Of a DNA stretch of 64,000 nucleotides, positions 1 to 9,477 are shown piece by piece (positions within the stretch are counted from its first letter, which is position 1; every line of letters starts with the position of its first letter). The stretch lies in assembly GCF_019443125.1 (NCBI RefSeq), contig NZ_JAHYXK010000003.1, positions 341,845-405,844 of the forward strand, written 5' to 3'. The stretch is from Pontibacter aydingkolensis (GTDB lineage Bacteria > Bacteroidota > Bacteroidia > Cytophagales > Hymenobacteraceae). The notes under the pieces are model-generated. The model did no database searches. It was not told the DNA's origin and was given only the letters and a program-made list of their open reading frames with translations. A program made the position numbers and the translations under genes.

Positions 1-124
1 CACCATTGCAATCCATGTGCCAATAATATATTTCGTTTTAGCTATACACGAACAATTCAATTTTTTATTTTACCTCTGTTCATAAAAATCTTCTTTGTTT
101 ACGCTTATTTATACTTTTGGATAA

Positions 125-168
125 ATAAAAAGCGCCTGCCTCTAAATAGAGGCAGGCGCTTTTTATTT
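125..168 (-). terminator. Rho-independent terminator after accD
   Basis: A 12-bp GC-rich stem (131-142 pairing with 149-160) with a 6-base loop is flanked by A-rich and T-rich runs. It lies just after the accD stop codon on the minus strand, and could also stop a plus-strand transcript. Seen directly in the sequence. Confidence 0.85.
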
Positions 169-187
169 ATATTAAGTACAATTGCTG

Positions 188-1087
188 TTAAGATACTTTT
201 GCTGTTTTGGCAGCTTTTGCCTTAGTGCCATTATTGGCTTTCTCTTCTACGATCATACTCAGCAGGTCTGTCAATTTGCTTTTAAGCTCTTTACGGTCTA
301 CTATAAAATCAAGAAAGCCATGCTCCAGTACAAACTCTGCACTCTGGAAACCTTTAGGCAGGTCTTTACCAATGGTTTCTTTAATTACGCGTGGGCCTGC
401 AAAACCGATCAATGCACCTGGCTCAGCAATGTTAAAGTCGCCCAGCATGGCATAAGATGCTGTTACGCCTCCTGTGGTTGGGTCTGTCAGCATAGAGATG
501 TATGGCAGTTTCTCTTCGGCCAGCAATGCCAGTTTTGCAGATGTTTTTGCCATCTGCATCAGCGAGAAGCCTGCTTCCATCATACGGGCACCACCAGATT
601 TTGAGATCATCATGAAAGGAGTGCGTGTTTTACGGGCATGGTCTATGGCGCGGGCAATTTTCTCACCAACCACAGAGCCCATCGATCCCCCGATAAAAGC
701 AAAGTCCATACAGGCGATGGTAATGTCCTGCCCATTCATTTTACCGTAAGCCGAACGCACTGCGTCTTTCAGGCCAGTTGCTTTTTGTGTGGCAACAATA
801 CGATTCGGGTAAGGCTTGGTATCCACAAAGTCAAGCGGGTTACCAGAAGTAAGGTCCGCATCCAGTTCCGTAAACTTATTATCGTCGAAGAGTATGGCAA
901 AGTACTCTTTCGAACCAATCCGGTCGTGATGGTTACACTTTACGCAAGTGCTCATGTTTTTGCGGTGCTCGGCCATGCTGGTCACTGCTTTGCAGCTTGG
1001 GCATTTGTACCACAATCCGTCCGGCGTTTCTTTCTTTTGCTCTGTAGGTGTTATAATTCCTTTTTCAGCTCTCTTAAACCAAGGCAT
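188..1087 (-). CDS. accD: Acetyl-CoA carboxylase carboxyltransferase subunit beta
   Basis: Carboxyltransferase beta subunit of acetyl-CoA carboxylase. With AccA it moves the carboxyl group from biotin on BCCP to acetyl-CoA, giving malonyl-CoA for fatty acid synthesis in the cytosol. The N-terminal zinc ribbon is visible as two CxxC pairs (about Cys29/32 and 48/51), followed by the crotonase-fold carboxyltransferase domain with [21 protein letters not shown] and the GFAGPRVI segment. About 299 residues is normal. Two ATGs lie side by side; I use the second ([10 protein letters not shown]), which matches the usual start of the family, but one codon earlier is possible. The Lys/Ala-rich C-terminal tail is typical of poorly conserved AccD ends. 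accA is not in the window. Confidence 0.97.
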   Translation of the reverse strand: MPWFKRAEKGIITPTEQKKETPDGLWYKCPSCKAVTSMAEHRKNMSTCVKCNHHDRIGSKEYFAILFDDNKFTELDADLTSGNPLDFVDTKPYPNRIVATQKATGLKDAVRSAYGKMNGQDITIACMDFAFIGGSMGSVVGEKIARAIDHARKTRTPFMMISKSGGARMMEAGFSLMQMAKTSAKLALLAEEKLPYISMLTDPTTGGVTASYAMLGDFNIAEPGALIGFAGPRVIKETIGKDLPKGFQSAEFVLEHGFLDFIVDRKELKSKLTDLLSMIVEEKANNGTKAKAAKTAKVS

Positions 1088-1160
1088 CATAGTAAAAAGC
1101 GTGCATTGAGCACATTATAGTTAAGTATACGCCTGCCACACAGCAACGTATAAAAAATTA

Positions 1161-1201
1161 GTGACCTGCCTTTTCCAGAAGCACCAGGGAAGGCAGGTCA
1201 C
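1161..1201 (-). terminator. Terminator after fbaB
   Basis: A perfect 12-bp stem (1161-1172 with 1190-1201) with a 17-base loop is followed on the minus strand by a T-rich run at 1150-1160. It sits between fbaB and accD, so the two genes are probably separate transcripts. Confidence 0.8.
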
Positions 1202-1235
1202 AAAAATATGTAATAATCAGCAGTTCTGCTACAAA

Positions 1236-2294
1236 TTATGCCAATGTAATCTCGTTGCTCAGGTACACATCCTGAATAGCGTTAAGCAACTCCACGCCAA
1301 CTTTCATATCTTTCTGGAAAGCTTTACGACCAGAAATTAAGCCCATACCGCCTGCACGCTTGTTAATAACCGCTGTACGCACCGCATCTGTCAGATCAGA
1401 CTCGCCTTTAGACTCGCCGCCAGAGTTGATCAAACCGGCACGGCCCATGTAGCAGTTTGCCACCTGGTAGCGCGTTAAGTCAATAGGGTTGTCGTTGGCA
1501 AGCTCTGTATACATCTTCTCATGCGACTTTGCAAAACCGATTGCCTTGAAACCACCATTGTTCTCCGGAAGCTTCTGCTTGATGATATCTGCCTGGATCG
1601 TTACTCCAAGATGGTTTGCCTGTGCAGTAAGGTCGGCAGCTACATGGTAATCCACGCCATCCTTTTTAAATCCATTGTTACGCGTGTAGCACCACAGAAT
1701 AGTAGCCATACCCAGCTGATGCGCTCTTTCAAACGCCTCAGCCACCTCAATTATCTGGCGCGACGACTCCTCAGAACCAAAATAAATAGTAGCACCTACT
1801 GCAGTGGCACCTAAGTTCCAGGCCTCGTCTACTGAGCCGAACATGATCTGGTCATACTTGTTAGGGTATGTCATCAGTTCGTTGTGGTTGATCTTAACTA
1901 CAAACGGAATTCTATGTGCGTATTTTCTCGACATCATAGCCAGGTTACCAAATGTAGTAGCAACTGCGTTGCAACCACCCTCAATGGCAAGTTTAATGAT
2001 GTTCTCTGGGTCAAAGTATATCGGGTTCGGGGCAAAAGAGGCACCAGCTGTGTGCTCTATCCCCTGGTCTACTGGTAAAATAGATAGGTAACCTGTTCCG
2101 CCTAAACGGCCGTGGTCGAACAGCTGCTGCAGGCTGCGCAGCACCTGAGGACTACGGTTAGACTGAGCGAAGATGCGATCCACGAAATCAGGACCTGGCA
2201 CATGCAGCTGCTCTTTAGATATTGTTTTGCTTTTATACTGCAGCAGACCTTCTGCTTCAGAACCAAGTAAAGAAACGATGTTATCGTAAGTCAT
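1236..2294 (-). CDS. fbaB: Class I fructose-bisphosphate aldolase (FbaB/DhnA type)
   Basis: Schiff-base aldolase that cleaves fructose 1,6-bisphosphate to dihydroxyacetone phosphate and glyceraldehyde 3-phosphate in glycolysis and gluconeogenesis. The 352 residues match the E. coli FbaB size. Visible features are the LPVDQGIEH strand near residues 73-81, the [11 protein letters not shown] loop near 106, the probable Schiff-base lysine in ADIIKQK (about Lys239), and the phosphate-binding ISGRKAFQK segment near the C terminus. This is the archaeal/DhnA type, not the zinc-dependent class II enzyme. It is monocistronic, with a good -7 promoter element upstream and a terminator downstream. Confidence 0.93.
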   Translation of the reverse strand: MTYDNIVSLLGSEAEGLLQYKSKTISKEQLHVPGPDFVDRIFAQSNRSPQVLRSLQQLFDHGRLGGTGYLSILPVDQGIEHTAGASFAPNPIYFDPENIIKLAIEGGCNAVATTFGNLAMMSRKYAHRIPFVVKINHNELMTYPNKYDQIMFGSVDEAWNLGATAVGATIYFGSEESSRQIIEVAEAFERAHQLGMATILWCYTRNNGFKKDGVDYHVAADLTAQANHLGVTIQADIIKQKLPENNGGFKAIGFAKSHEKMYTELANDNPIDLTRYQVANCYMGRAGLINSGGESKGESDLTDAVRTAVINKRAGGMGLISGRKAFQKDMKVGVELLNAIQDVYLSNEITLA

Positions 2295-2337
2295 TTGTCT
2301 TATTATTTTGTGATAGAGACACTTTGATTTGGTGATA

Positions 2338-2345
2338 CAAATATA
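2338..2345 (-). promoter_or_regulatory. Candidate -7 promoter element for fbaB
   Basis: Read on the minus strand this is TATATTTG, a perfect match to the Bacteroidota -7 consensus TAnnTTTG, about 45 bases before the fbaB ATG. I see no clear -33 TTTG at the right spacing. Confidence 0.5.
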
Positions 2346-2553
2346 GAATCAAAATTTAATTCTCTCTATACTTAGGTAACACAATATAGTAAACGAGGAA
2401 AAGCCTGATTGCCTGTTTGATGGGTACTATTACTATTCACCTGAAAATATAGCGAGTTGTGGTTCCCAACATCATACTTGTTAAAGGTAAAAAGGTTTTT
2501 GTAAAAACCTTGATTCTGCAGATAGAACTGACTTTTCAGATATAAGCTTAAAG

Positions 2554-3768
2554 CTATTTACATTCCTCGCTTACTACTTTTCCGTTTATCAGCACGGTGC
2601 ACACATGCGACGTATATTCAAAAGGGTCACCGTCGAAAAGTACCAGGTCGCCGTCCATACCTTTAGCCAGGGCTCCAACGCGCTTCTCCAGACCGATAAT
2701 TTTTGCAGGCGTAGTGGTTATGGCAGCCAAAGCCTGGTCTGGCAACATGCCGTTGGCTACTGCCACACCAGCCTCGAAAAGTATAACCCTGGCGCGGGGC
2801 ACATAAGCCTCGAACCCACTTTGTATCGCCACAGGTATACCGGCACTGGCAAGTATACCCGCCGTCTCGAACGACAGGTTCTTGTTTTCGCCATAGGATC
2901 TTGCCATGGTCGGGTGAAGTATAACCGGAATACCGGCTGCCTTTATTTCGTCTACCAGCAGGTATGATTCGGCTGCGCCATCTAGTACCATATCCAGGTT
3001 AAACTCCTTTGCCAGCCGCAAAGCAGCCATTATATCATTTGCCTTGTTCGCCGTTATAAGCGCTTTATACTTTCCTGCCAGCACATCCTTGAGGTACTCC
3101 ATTTTCAGGTTACGGTCTGGGCGTTTGCTGGCATCTGGGTTGGCAGCTTTTTTAGCATAAACCTGTGCTGCCTGCAACTCAGTGCGCAACATGGCCATAC
3201 CTTTGGCAGATGTTTTCGGAGAGTTATAATTGTCGCCTACAGAAGCACCCAGGGTAAAGGTTATCATTTTGGTGGTGTCTATCAGCGTGGCAAAGCCCTC
3301 AGGTGCTGTTTTAATGGTCATGGTCTGTCCGCTGATCAAGGCTCCAGGGCCGTGGCCGGTATTGATGGTGGTAACCCCATGGCTCCTTACCCAGTCCAAC
3401 AGTTCCTCCTTGGGATTATAGGCATCTATGGCCCTCAGCTCCGGCTGTATTGGCGCCGTTTTCTCGAGCTGCTGCTGATCTGCGGGAATGTTATAGATAC
3501 CAGCCAAACCAACAGAAGTATGGGCATCTACCAGGCCAGGTGTTACAACCTTAGCAGAGTATACTTTATAGTTCTGCGGAATTGACAGGTTGGCTCCTAC
3601 AGCTTCTATCTTACCGTCTTTTAGTAGTACCACGCCATTTTTGATAGGCGCGCCTGCCATTGTATAAACTGTTTCGCCTTTTACGGCTACCTGCGCCATT
3701 GCCTGCTGCCCGCCAAGTATAGCAGCGCCTGCAAGTATGGCAGCACCTAGTTTTATATGTTTTTTCAT
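2554..3768 (-). CDS. Secreted amidohydrolase-family protein lacking metal ligands (likely pseudoenzyme)
   Basis: Imidazolonepropionase-like amidohydrolase fold (COG1228 type), 404 residues, with a signal peptide ending MA-Q near residue 26. The family frame is clear: the N-terminal composite beta domain, PGLVDAH, the SGQTMTIK segment and the C-terminal LAKGMDGDLVLFDGDP segment. The catalytic set is gone: the HxH motif is HTS, and the positions of the later His and Asp ligands, compared with the next gene upstream (3872-5173), read ITANKA, LDGAAES and IQSGFEA. It probably does not hydrolyse anything itself. It is encoded 103 bp downstream of its intact paralog on the same strand, so a joint role, such as a heterodimer in the periplasm or on the surface, is a reasonable guess. 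The substrate is unknown. Confidence 0.85.
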   Translation of the reverse strand: MKKHIKLGAAILAGAAILGGQQAMAQVAVKGETVYTMAGAPIKNGVVLLKDGKIEAVGANLSIPQNYKVYSAKVVTPGLVDAHTSVGLAGIYNIPADQQQLEKTAPIQPELRAIDAYNPKEELLDWVRSHGVTTINTGHGPGALISGQTMTIKTAPEGFATLIDTTKMITFTLGASVGDNYNSPKTSAKGMAMLRTELQAAQVYAKKAANPDASKRPDRNLKMEYLKDVLAGKYKALITANKANDIMAALRLAKEFNLDMVLDGAAESYLLVDEIKAAGIPVILHPTMARSYGENKNLSFETAGILASAGIPVAIQSGFEAYVPRARVILFEAGVAVANGMLPDQALAAITTTPAKIIGLEKRVGALAKGMDGDLVLFDGDPFEYTSHVCTVLINGKVVSEECK

Positions 3769-3806
3769 GATGATTTCTATTTGACTTTTTGACTATTAGA
3801 CAATTT

Positions 3807-3844
3807 GACAAAAGACAAGGGAGGCTTCAGAAAAGTCTTTTGTC
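3807..3844. repeat. 10-bp inverted repeat between the two amidohydrolase genes
   Basis: GACAAAAGAC (3807-3816) and its exact complement (3835-3844) are separated by 18 bases. It could form a hairpin in the mRNA joining the two genes, or be a weak operator. No terminator-like T run follows on either strand. Confidence 0.4.
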
Positions 3845-3871
3845 TTATGTCAGAACTTCCTTTGCCAAAAA

Positions 3872-5173
3872 TTAATGTGCGTGATAATGGATTTCGCCGC
3901 TAAAGGTGTTGTAACCGCCTGTGGCAAACTTTTTATCGTCGGGGTTGTGCAGGTCGAAACGCTTTTTGCCTTCTACCCAGGTTTGCTCTACTTTGGTATA
4001 CACACTAAATGGCTCACCGCTTAGCACTATAAAATCAGCATCTTTGCCTTTTTCCAGTGATCCTACACGGCTGTCCAGCTCCATCATTTTAGCGCCGGCT
4101 ATAGTTAGGGCTTCCAGCGCTTTTTCTTGACTCATACCGGCACGCACCCCAAGGGCAGCCCCACGAATAAACAAACGGGAATCTGTAATGCCATCATCGG
4201 TATGGAAGGCGGTTAGCACGCCAGCCTTTTCAAGTGCAGCTCCGTTTGAATTTCTTATTTCAACTGCTTCGGACTTACCGCCCGGAGAATCAAGCGTGAT
4301 GATAGAAGCTGATACACCTGCCTTAGCTATTTCGTCGGCGGCTTTCCAGGCTTCGCTTACGTGGTGCAGCACCAGCTTAAAGCCAAATTCCTTCTGCAGG
4401 CGTAGGGCCGTCAGCACATCGTCGTAGCGGTGCGTGTGAAAGTGTACCACCCGCTTGCCGTCCAGTATCTCTACCAGCGGCTCCAGATTAGGCTTACGCT
4501 CCGGCATTTTATCTGCTTTGCCTTTGGCTGCCTTTATCTTGTTGTTGTATGCCTGCGCGTCCAAAAACAGCTGCCTTGCCATAGCCGCCGATTTTGCCCT
4601 TGTGCCCGGAAACGGAGCAGCTTTCATGGGGTTGGTGCCATTTGCCATTTTCATACCGCCGCAGATGCCGTTGGTCACATCATCGCAGAAAGCCATATCG
4701 GCAATGGTTTTGGCGTCGCGCATTTTAAGGTAAACCGTTTGCCCACTCATTAAATGGCCGGAGCCGGGCATAACGTTTACAGTGGTAATACCTCCGGCCA
4801 GGGCACGTTTAAAAGTATCACTTAATGGGTTGATGGCATCAATAATGCGTACATCCGGATGAAGCGCACCGGAGCCGTCGCCGCCAGAGCCCTCTCCTAA
4901 ATGGGAGTGTGTATCTACCAGGCCGGGCATCAGCACTTTGCCTTTCATATCGAACTCTACAGCATTTTTAGGCAACTTTACTTTATCGGCGGTGCCCAGG
5001 GCAGTTATTTTTCCGTTTTGTACTACCAGTACGCCATTTTCTATGGGCTGACCGGCAATGGGAATAATCTTGGCGCCTCTAAAAACATGTGGTTGGTCCT
5101 GTGCCATGATCGGGTGCATGCCCCAAAGCAGAGCCAAACCAAGGGCAGCCAACAAACATTTATTGGATCTCAT
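3872..5173 (-). CDS. Secreted amidohydrolase (imidazolonepropionase-like), active site intact
   Basis: Metal-dependent amidohydrolase of the COG1228 type, 433 residues, exported by a signal peptide cut before Gln (MA-QDQP, near residue 25). The ligands that its downstream neighbour has lost are present: HSH in PGLVDTHSHLG, then VVHFHTHR, LVLHHVSEAW and FHTDDG, the last carrying the catalytic Asp. Members cleave cyclic or peptide amide bonds (imidazolonepropionase, Xaa-Pro and related dipeptidases), but the sequence does not fix the substrate. The C terminus ends in a His-rich IHYHAH, which may bind metal. It is probably transcribed first in a two-gene operon with the dead paralog. Confidence 0.9.
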   Translation of the reverse strand: MRSNKCLLAALGLALLWGMHPIMAQDQPHVFRGAKIIPIAGQPIENGVLVVQNGKITALGTADKVKLPKNAVEFDMKGKVLMPGLVDTHSHLGEGSGGDGSGALHPDVRIIDAINPLSDTFKRALAGGITTVNVMPGSGHLMSGQTVYLKMRDAKTIADMAFCDDVTNGICGGMKMANGTNPMKAAPFPGTRAKSAAMARQLFLDAQAYNNKIKAAKGKADKMPERKPNLEPLVEILDGKRVVHFHTHRYDDVLTALRLQKEFGFKLVLHHVSEAWKAADEIAKAGVSASIITLDSPGGKSEAVEIRNSNGAALEKAGVLTAFHTDDGITDSRLFIRGAALGVRAGMSQEKALEALTIAGAKMMELDSRVGSLEKGKDADFIVLSGEPFSVYTKVEQTWVEGKKRFDLHNPDDKKFATGGYNTFSGEIHYHAH

Positions 5174-5366
5174 AAAAGTATAAAAAGTAACAGGTTAGTT
5201 AAGTTTGATTTTCCAACTTAACCATTTTATACTTTAAATAAAAATTAATGCCTCTCACAGCAACTCCAGACTCCTGCACTGTCCAATCTATCTGTTGTTT
5301 TTACATCTAATTAAAGCCCTGCTTCGTTAACATTATTATACAACCAATTAACGCTCTGCCACATAC

Positions 5367-6029
5367 ATGAAAACATCAAACAAAGACCTGTTACATAAGC
5401 TGCCTTATCTTCTGATCTGTATTATGCCGTTGTTTTTATGGGCCTGTGTTTCGTCTACCAGGATAACAGGTACCTGGAAAAGCCCTGAAGCCACAAACCA
5501 GCAGTATAACAAGATTGTTGTTGCTGCTCTCACAGATAATATCAGGGCCCGGGAAACCGTAGAGAACGACATACAAGCACAACTCCAGCGGCGGGGTGTG
5601 GCAGCTACTAAGAGTATAGATATATTTCCGCCTACTGCCTCCAGCAAATCAGGGCCTGATGTAAACCTGTTAATCGACAGACTCAAAGACGATGGTTACG
5701 ATGGCATCATGACGGTAGCGTTAATAGATGAACAAACAGAGACACGCTATGTGCCGGGCACTTACAGCTATGCCCCCGTAACACGCTTTGGCTGGTACGG
5801 CAGGTTTAGAGGTTATTATACCTACTGGTATCCTACACTTTATGACCCTGGTTATTACACAGAGGATAAAGTATACTTTCTGGAAACCAACTTGTATGAT
5901 GAAAGTACTGAGAATCTTGTCTGGTCAGCACAATCGCAGTCTTACAGCCCTTCCAGTTTAAGAAATGCCTCTGAAAAGCTCGCTGAGATCACAGTGGGCA
6001 GGATGGCGCAGGATGGGTTGATCAGGTAA
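5367..6029 (+). CDS. Predicted lipoprotein, DUF4136-like
   Basis: A 220-residue exported protein with a lipoprotein signal: a hydrophobic stretch, then LWAC with the lipid-carrying Cys at about position 27. The mature part begins with STRITGTWKSPEA and contains a Tyr/Gly/Trp-rich central segment around residues 130-160 (GRFRGYYTYWYPTLY), followed by a domain ending with the VWSAQSQ motif. This layout resembles DUF4136-type lipoproteins of unknown function found in Bacteroidota and Proteobacteria. It stands alone, divergent from the amidohydrolases. I cannot assign a role beyond an envelope lipoprotein. Confidence 0.8.
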   Translation: MKTSNKDLLHKLPYLLICIMPLFLWACVSSTRITGTWKSPEATNQQYNKIVVAALTDNIRARETVENDIQAQLQRRGVAATKSIDIFPPTASSKSGPDVNLLIDRLKDDGYDGIMTVALIDEQTETRYVPGTYSYAPVTRFGWYGRFRGYYTYWYPTLYDPGYYTEDKVYFLETNLYDESTENLVWSAQSQSYSPSSLRNASEKLAEITVGRMAQDGLIR

Positions 6030-6820
6030 AGGATAATGATTTGTGGCAATATAAACACACCCCAACCCCCGGAGGGAAATTTTCTGCTGTTGCTTTCGCC
6101 AAAGTATAAGTTTTAATAGCAACTGTTAAACATCACACTTTGCCCAGTCCCGAAACAACTTCGGTATCTTCGACTTCAAAGGGGGACTTTCTGCCGTTGA
6201 TTTAGCTGATGTGTAAGTTTCATTGCTAATGCCATTTCTCGGTGGGGTCGCGTCCTGTACCTACGAAGTTTGATATTCCTACCCAGCCTCTTTTTTGTCA
6301 TCCTGTAAGGATCTTGGTAGAAGGGAGGTTAAGCAATAGCTATGAAAAGGAAATACTGTTTACAAGAAACTTAATTCTTCCTAGCTAGCTTTTCGCCTCG
6401 CCGGCTGGGCCTACTTTTTGTCCCCGAATCAAGTTCGGGATATTCTACTTGACACAAGGGACCACCCCGAACTTGATTCGGGGACGCTCCTTTCCCGAGG
6501 GCCCCTACCCCAAAAGTAGACCGTCGGTTTGTGCACCTGGCCAAGGCCCTTGCTGTGTAGCATGGAAGAGGTTTATACTTTGTTTCAAACTGCAATAGCC
6601 GCTTACTAAGAAGTGTCCATTCCAGTCTTTGTGTTGAGCACCTTCTATTGTTGCGGTGCTGAACGGAGTTGGGCAGCGGGAACAGCGCGGAGGTAGCTGT
6701 CAATGGACAATGCGATGCGCAAAAACTAGGCCTTAAGGCCGCAAGCATACAGAAGCCAGAGATGAAAGTATGGGCTACTTAGACTGAGGAATAGAGCCAG
6801 CTAAATAGATTGCAGTAAAC
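6030..6820. repeat. Gene-free stretch of intergenic repeats and palindromes
   Basis: No credible gene lies here. I see two diverged copies of a roughly 50-bp unit starting at about 6072 and 6180 (both contain TTTCTGC[TC]GTTG followed by a TAAGTTT block about 20 bases later). A short hairpin near 6300 (ATCCT-gta-AGGAT) follows. The best structure is a nested palindrome: outer arms CTACTTTT/AAAAGTAG at 6411-6418 and 6512-6519, and an inner perfect 20-bp inverted repeat at 6420-6439 and 6466-6485, each inner arm itself able to form a hairpin (CCCGAA-tcaag-TTCGGG). It looks like a cluster of REP/MITE-like extragenic elements. Confidence 0.6.
6411..6519. repeat. Nested palindromic element, REP/MITE-like
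   Basis: A perfect inverted repeat (CCCCGAATCAAGTTCGGG and its exact complement) about 26 bases apart, bracketed by an 8-bp outer inverted repeat. Elements containing this palindrome are common extragenic repeats in several bacterial groups (from memory). Nothing in it encodes a protein. Confidence 0.65.
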
Positions 6821-6862
6821 AAAAAAGCCAGAGCTTCATCCTTTAGAAGCTCTGGCTTTTTT
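6821..6862 (-). terminator. Terminator after the glutaminyl-cyclase-like gene
   Basis: A 16-bp perfect stem (6821-6836 with 6847-6862) with A/T ends and a 10-base loop lies just after the stop codon of the minus-strand gene at 6876. It ends the cysS / glutaminyl-cyclase transcript. Confidence 0.85.
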
Positions 6863-6875
6863 GTCTGTTTATACT

Positions 6876-7886
6876 TTACTCGTTATACAGCACATGCAGT
6901 ACCGTCTGCCCGACAGCCTTTAGTGTGTTTTTGCTGATCACATCCATGTTATCGGTGTGGCGGTGATGGTAGGGGCCAAAGTAATCATCGGGGTTATTCA
7001 TGTTATACTCGATAATATCGATCATGCGGATGTTGCCCCATGCATTAACATAAGAGTGATCATCGGTAATAGCCGGTGCATTTACATACTTAAAGTAGTC
7101 GGAGTATCCAAGGCTGTTACCGGCTTTCCATACTTTGTCTACGACCTCTTTGGCGTATTGCATAGAGGTGCCTTCTCTGGCAAATTTTGCATTCTCGGCT
7201 CCCACCATATCTAACAGAATACCATAGTTGGCGCGGTAATTCGGAACATGTTTGTTCTTGCTCCAGTACTGCGAACCCAGGCACCAGGTATTGTCCTGAT
7301 AAGGCAAGTCACTATCATCAGGCTGGCCATAGTCCTCGCCATCAAAGAAAATCATATCTACTCCTATCTCTGGTTTTTGCTCTGAAGTATGGATAATTCT
7401 GGCTATCTCCAGCAATACACCTACGCCGCTGGCTCCGTCGTTGGCTCCGTCAATTGGCTTTTTAGGATTCTGCTCATCCTTATCCGCAAAAGGGCGGGTA
7501 TCCCAGTGAGCGGCAAGCAGCACACGATTACCAGCCTCCGGATTATAAGAGGCAATAATGTTGCGCAGGTTCAGCATCTTACCATCAAAGGCACGCATCT
7601 GGAAAGTCTGCACTTTTACATCTGCGCCATATTCACGCAACTTCTCTATTATCCATTCGCCGGTTGCATAGTGCGCAGGTGTATTAGGCACACGCGGGCC
7701 AAATGCCACTTGCTTTTCTATTAAACTATAAGCTGTATCAGCGTTGAACTCAGGAGCTTTTACCACAGGTGTTTCTTTACTTGCTACTGCAGCCTGCTTT
7801 GCGCCGCCTTTCTCTGCAGAGTCGCAACTGTATAAGTTTAAACTTCCTGCTGCAAATAGTGCCATCGCTATTATTTTATTCTTCAT
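6876..7886 (-). CDS. Glutaminyl-peptide cyclotransferase-like lipoprotein (M28 fold)
   Basis: Zinc-dependent M28-fold protein that most resembles animal-type glutaminyl cyclases of Bacteroidota, which turn N-terminal Gln of exported proteins into pyroglutamate. It is 336 residues with a lipobox (LYSC, Cys21), so it is anchored to an envelope membrane. The likely metal and catalytic residues are visible: AAHWDTRP (His127), GANDGASG (Asp150), FFDGEDYG (Glu184/Asp185) and DDHSY (His277); WCLGSQYW and ILLDMVGA also fit glutaminyl cyclases. The ATG at 7886 is inside the last codons of cysS, an 11-bp overlap, so the two are translationally linked. A plain M28 aminopeptidase is the alternative. Its expected substrates, exported proteins with Gln at +1, are common in this window. 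Confidence 0.8.
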   Translation of the reverse strand: MKNKIIAMALFAAGSLNLYSCDSAEKGGAKQAAVASKETPVVKAPEFNADTAYSLIEKQVAFGPRVPNTPAHYATGEWIIEKLREYGADVKVQTFQMRAFDGKMLNLRNIIASYNPEAGNRVLLAAHWDTRPFADKDEQNPKKPIDGANDGASGVGVLLEIARIIHTSEQKPEIGVDMIFFDGEDYGQPDDSDLPYQDNTWCLGSQYWSKNKHVPNYRANYGILLDMVGAENAKFAREGTSMQYAKEVVDKVWKAGNSLGYSDYFKYVNAPAITDDHSYVNAWGNIRMIDIIEYNMNNPDDYFGPYHHRHTDNMDVISKNTLKAVGQTVLHVLYNE

Positions 7887-9369
7887 AAGCCCAGTCAATT
7901 CCGGTTTTCATGTCTTTTATCACAATGCCCTGCTTTTTAAGTTCGGCACGTATGGCATCTACCTTATCATAAGCTTTGTTTTCTTTGGCTTCTTTGTAAA
8001 AACCAAGCACCAGTTGCAGCATCTCGTCCATATCCCCGGCTTGCTCTTCCTTCAGACCCAGCACATCCAGCACCAGTTCCTGGTAAGTCTCCCGAATGGT
8101 ATCAAAAGTACCTCTTGTCAGATGCGTGATATTGATCTGTCCTAAGTATAAACTGTTGATCTTTTTAAGCAGGTTAAACAGCGAGGCGATAGTACGGGCC
8201 GTGTTCATGTCGTCGTTCAGGCCACGGAAGCAATCCTCTGTCAGCTTCAGCAGTTCTTCATTCAATTTCGCATCTGGGGTGATTTCTGCATTTTCCGGAT
8301 ACCTCAGTTTCTTCAGCACGTTCAGGCCGTTCATCATCTTAGTGTAGCCTTTGCGTGCCGCCTGCAGGGCCTCGTTGCTAAAATCGAGGGTACTGCGGTA
8401 GTGCGCCTGAAGTATAAAGAAACGGATGGTCATTGGGGAGTACTTCTCCTCCAGCATCTCGTGGTTACCGCTGAAAAGCTCGCTCAGGTTAATAAAGTTG
8501 CCCAGCGATTTGCCCATCTTTTGCCCGTTTATGGTGATCATGTTGTTGTGAACCCAGTATTTGGCAGCGTCGGTGTGGTTGTTACTGGCCTGGCTCTGTG
8601 CTATCTCGCACTCGTGGTGCGGGAACATCAGGTCCAGTCCGCCTCCATGTATATCAAAAGTAGTGCCTAAGTATTTCCGGCTCATGGCAGAGCACTCCAG
8701 GTGCCAGCCCGGAAAACCGTCGCTCCATGGCGAAGGCCAGCGCATAATATGCTGTGGCGATGCTTTTTTCCAGAGCGCGAAGTCCAGCGGGGAGTGTTTT
8801 TCGCTTTGTCCTTCGGTGTCGCGGGTATTTGTCATCAGGTCCTCGATCACACGTCCGGACAGCTTGCCATACTTGTGGTTTTTGTGATAGGCCGGTACAT
8901 CAAAGTATACCGAGCCGTTAACCTCGTATGCCATACCGTTGTCCAGTATCTCCTGTATCATCTCTATCTGCTCGATGATATGGCCGGATGCGCGGGGCTC
9001 GATGTCCGGGCGCAGCACGTTCAGCTTGTCCATATCCTGGTGGTACACGTTGGTGTAATGTTGCACTACCTCCATCGGCTCCAGGTGCTCCAGCTTGGCC
9101 TTCTTCGCTATCTTATCTTCTCCTTCGTCGGCATCGTTTTCCAGGTGGCCTACGTCGGTAATGTTTCTTACAAAGCGTACTTTATATCCGATGTATTTCA
9201 GGTAACGGTACAGCACATCAAACGTAATGGCGCTGCGGGCATGGCCCAGGTGCGGTTCGCCGTAAACAGTTGGGCCGCACAGGTACATCCCAACAAAGGG
9301 CGCGTGCAATGGCTCAAACTCTTCTTTCTTTCGCGTAAGCGTGTTGTACAGGTTCAGTTTCTGTTGCAT
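7876..9369 (-). CDS. cysS: Cysteinyl-tRNA synthetase
   Basis: Class I aminoacyl-tRNA synthetase that charges tRNA-Cys. The 497 residues show the HIGH motif as HLGH (40-43), the KMSKS motif as KMGKS (284-288), and zinc-binding residues Cys31 (YLCGPTVYG), LECSAMS and the HHE of FPHHECE. The anticodon-binding helical domain follows to the C terminus. The 3' end overlaps the start of the glutaminyl-cyclase-like gene by 11 bp, suggesting coupled translation of a housekeeping enzyme with an envelope-modifying one. Confidence 0.98.
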   Translation of the reverse strand: MQQKLNLYNTLTRKKEEFEPLHAPFVGMYLCGPTVYGEPHLGHARSAITFDVLYRYLKYIGYKVRFVRNITDVGHLENDADEGEDKIAKKAKLEHLEPMEVVQHYTNVYHQDMDKLNVLRPDIEPRASGHIIEQIEMIQEILDNGMAYEVNGSVYFDVPAYHKNHKYGKLSGRVIEDLMTNTRDTEGQSEKHSPLDFALWKKASPQHIMRWPSPWSDGFPGWHLECSAMSRKYLGTTFDIHGGGLDLMFPHHECEIAQSQASNNHTDAAKYWVHNNMITINGQKMGKSLGNFINLSELFSGNHEMLEEKYSPMTIRFFILQAHYRSTLDFSNEALQAARKGYTKMMNGLNVLKKLRYPENAEITPDAKLNEELLKLTEDCFRGLNDDMNTARTIASLFNLLKKINSLYLGQINITHLTRGTFDTIRETYQELVLDVLGLKEEQAGDMDEMLQLVLGFYKEAKENKAYDKVDAIRAELKKQGIVIKDMKTGIDWAYEE

Positions 9370-9477
9370 GTTTATCTTAAAGTATAGGCGCCTGCGGCAG
9401 CCGTACTTAGTGTATTTGCCGTTATACCTGGCATTTTGTGGTTCAAAACTATAAATATTGCGTCCTTTCTCCTAACG

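Noticed and set aside
3780..3866. Possible terminator between the two amidohydrolase genes
   Set aside because: The 10-bp inverted repeat has no T run on the minus strand, so a shared transcript is more likely.
6371..6748. Open frame of 125 codons on the minus strand
   Set aside because: It runs through the palindromic repeats, has odd composition (Arg, Cys, Pro-rich), no signal or domain, and no promoter or coupling. It is a chance frame.
8701..9387. 228-codon frame antisense to cysS
   Set aside because: cysS is complete and recognisable; the antisense protein has no domain or start context.
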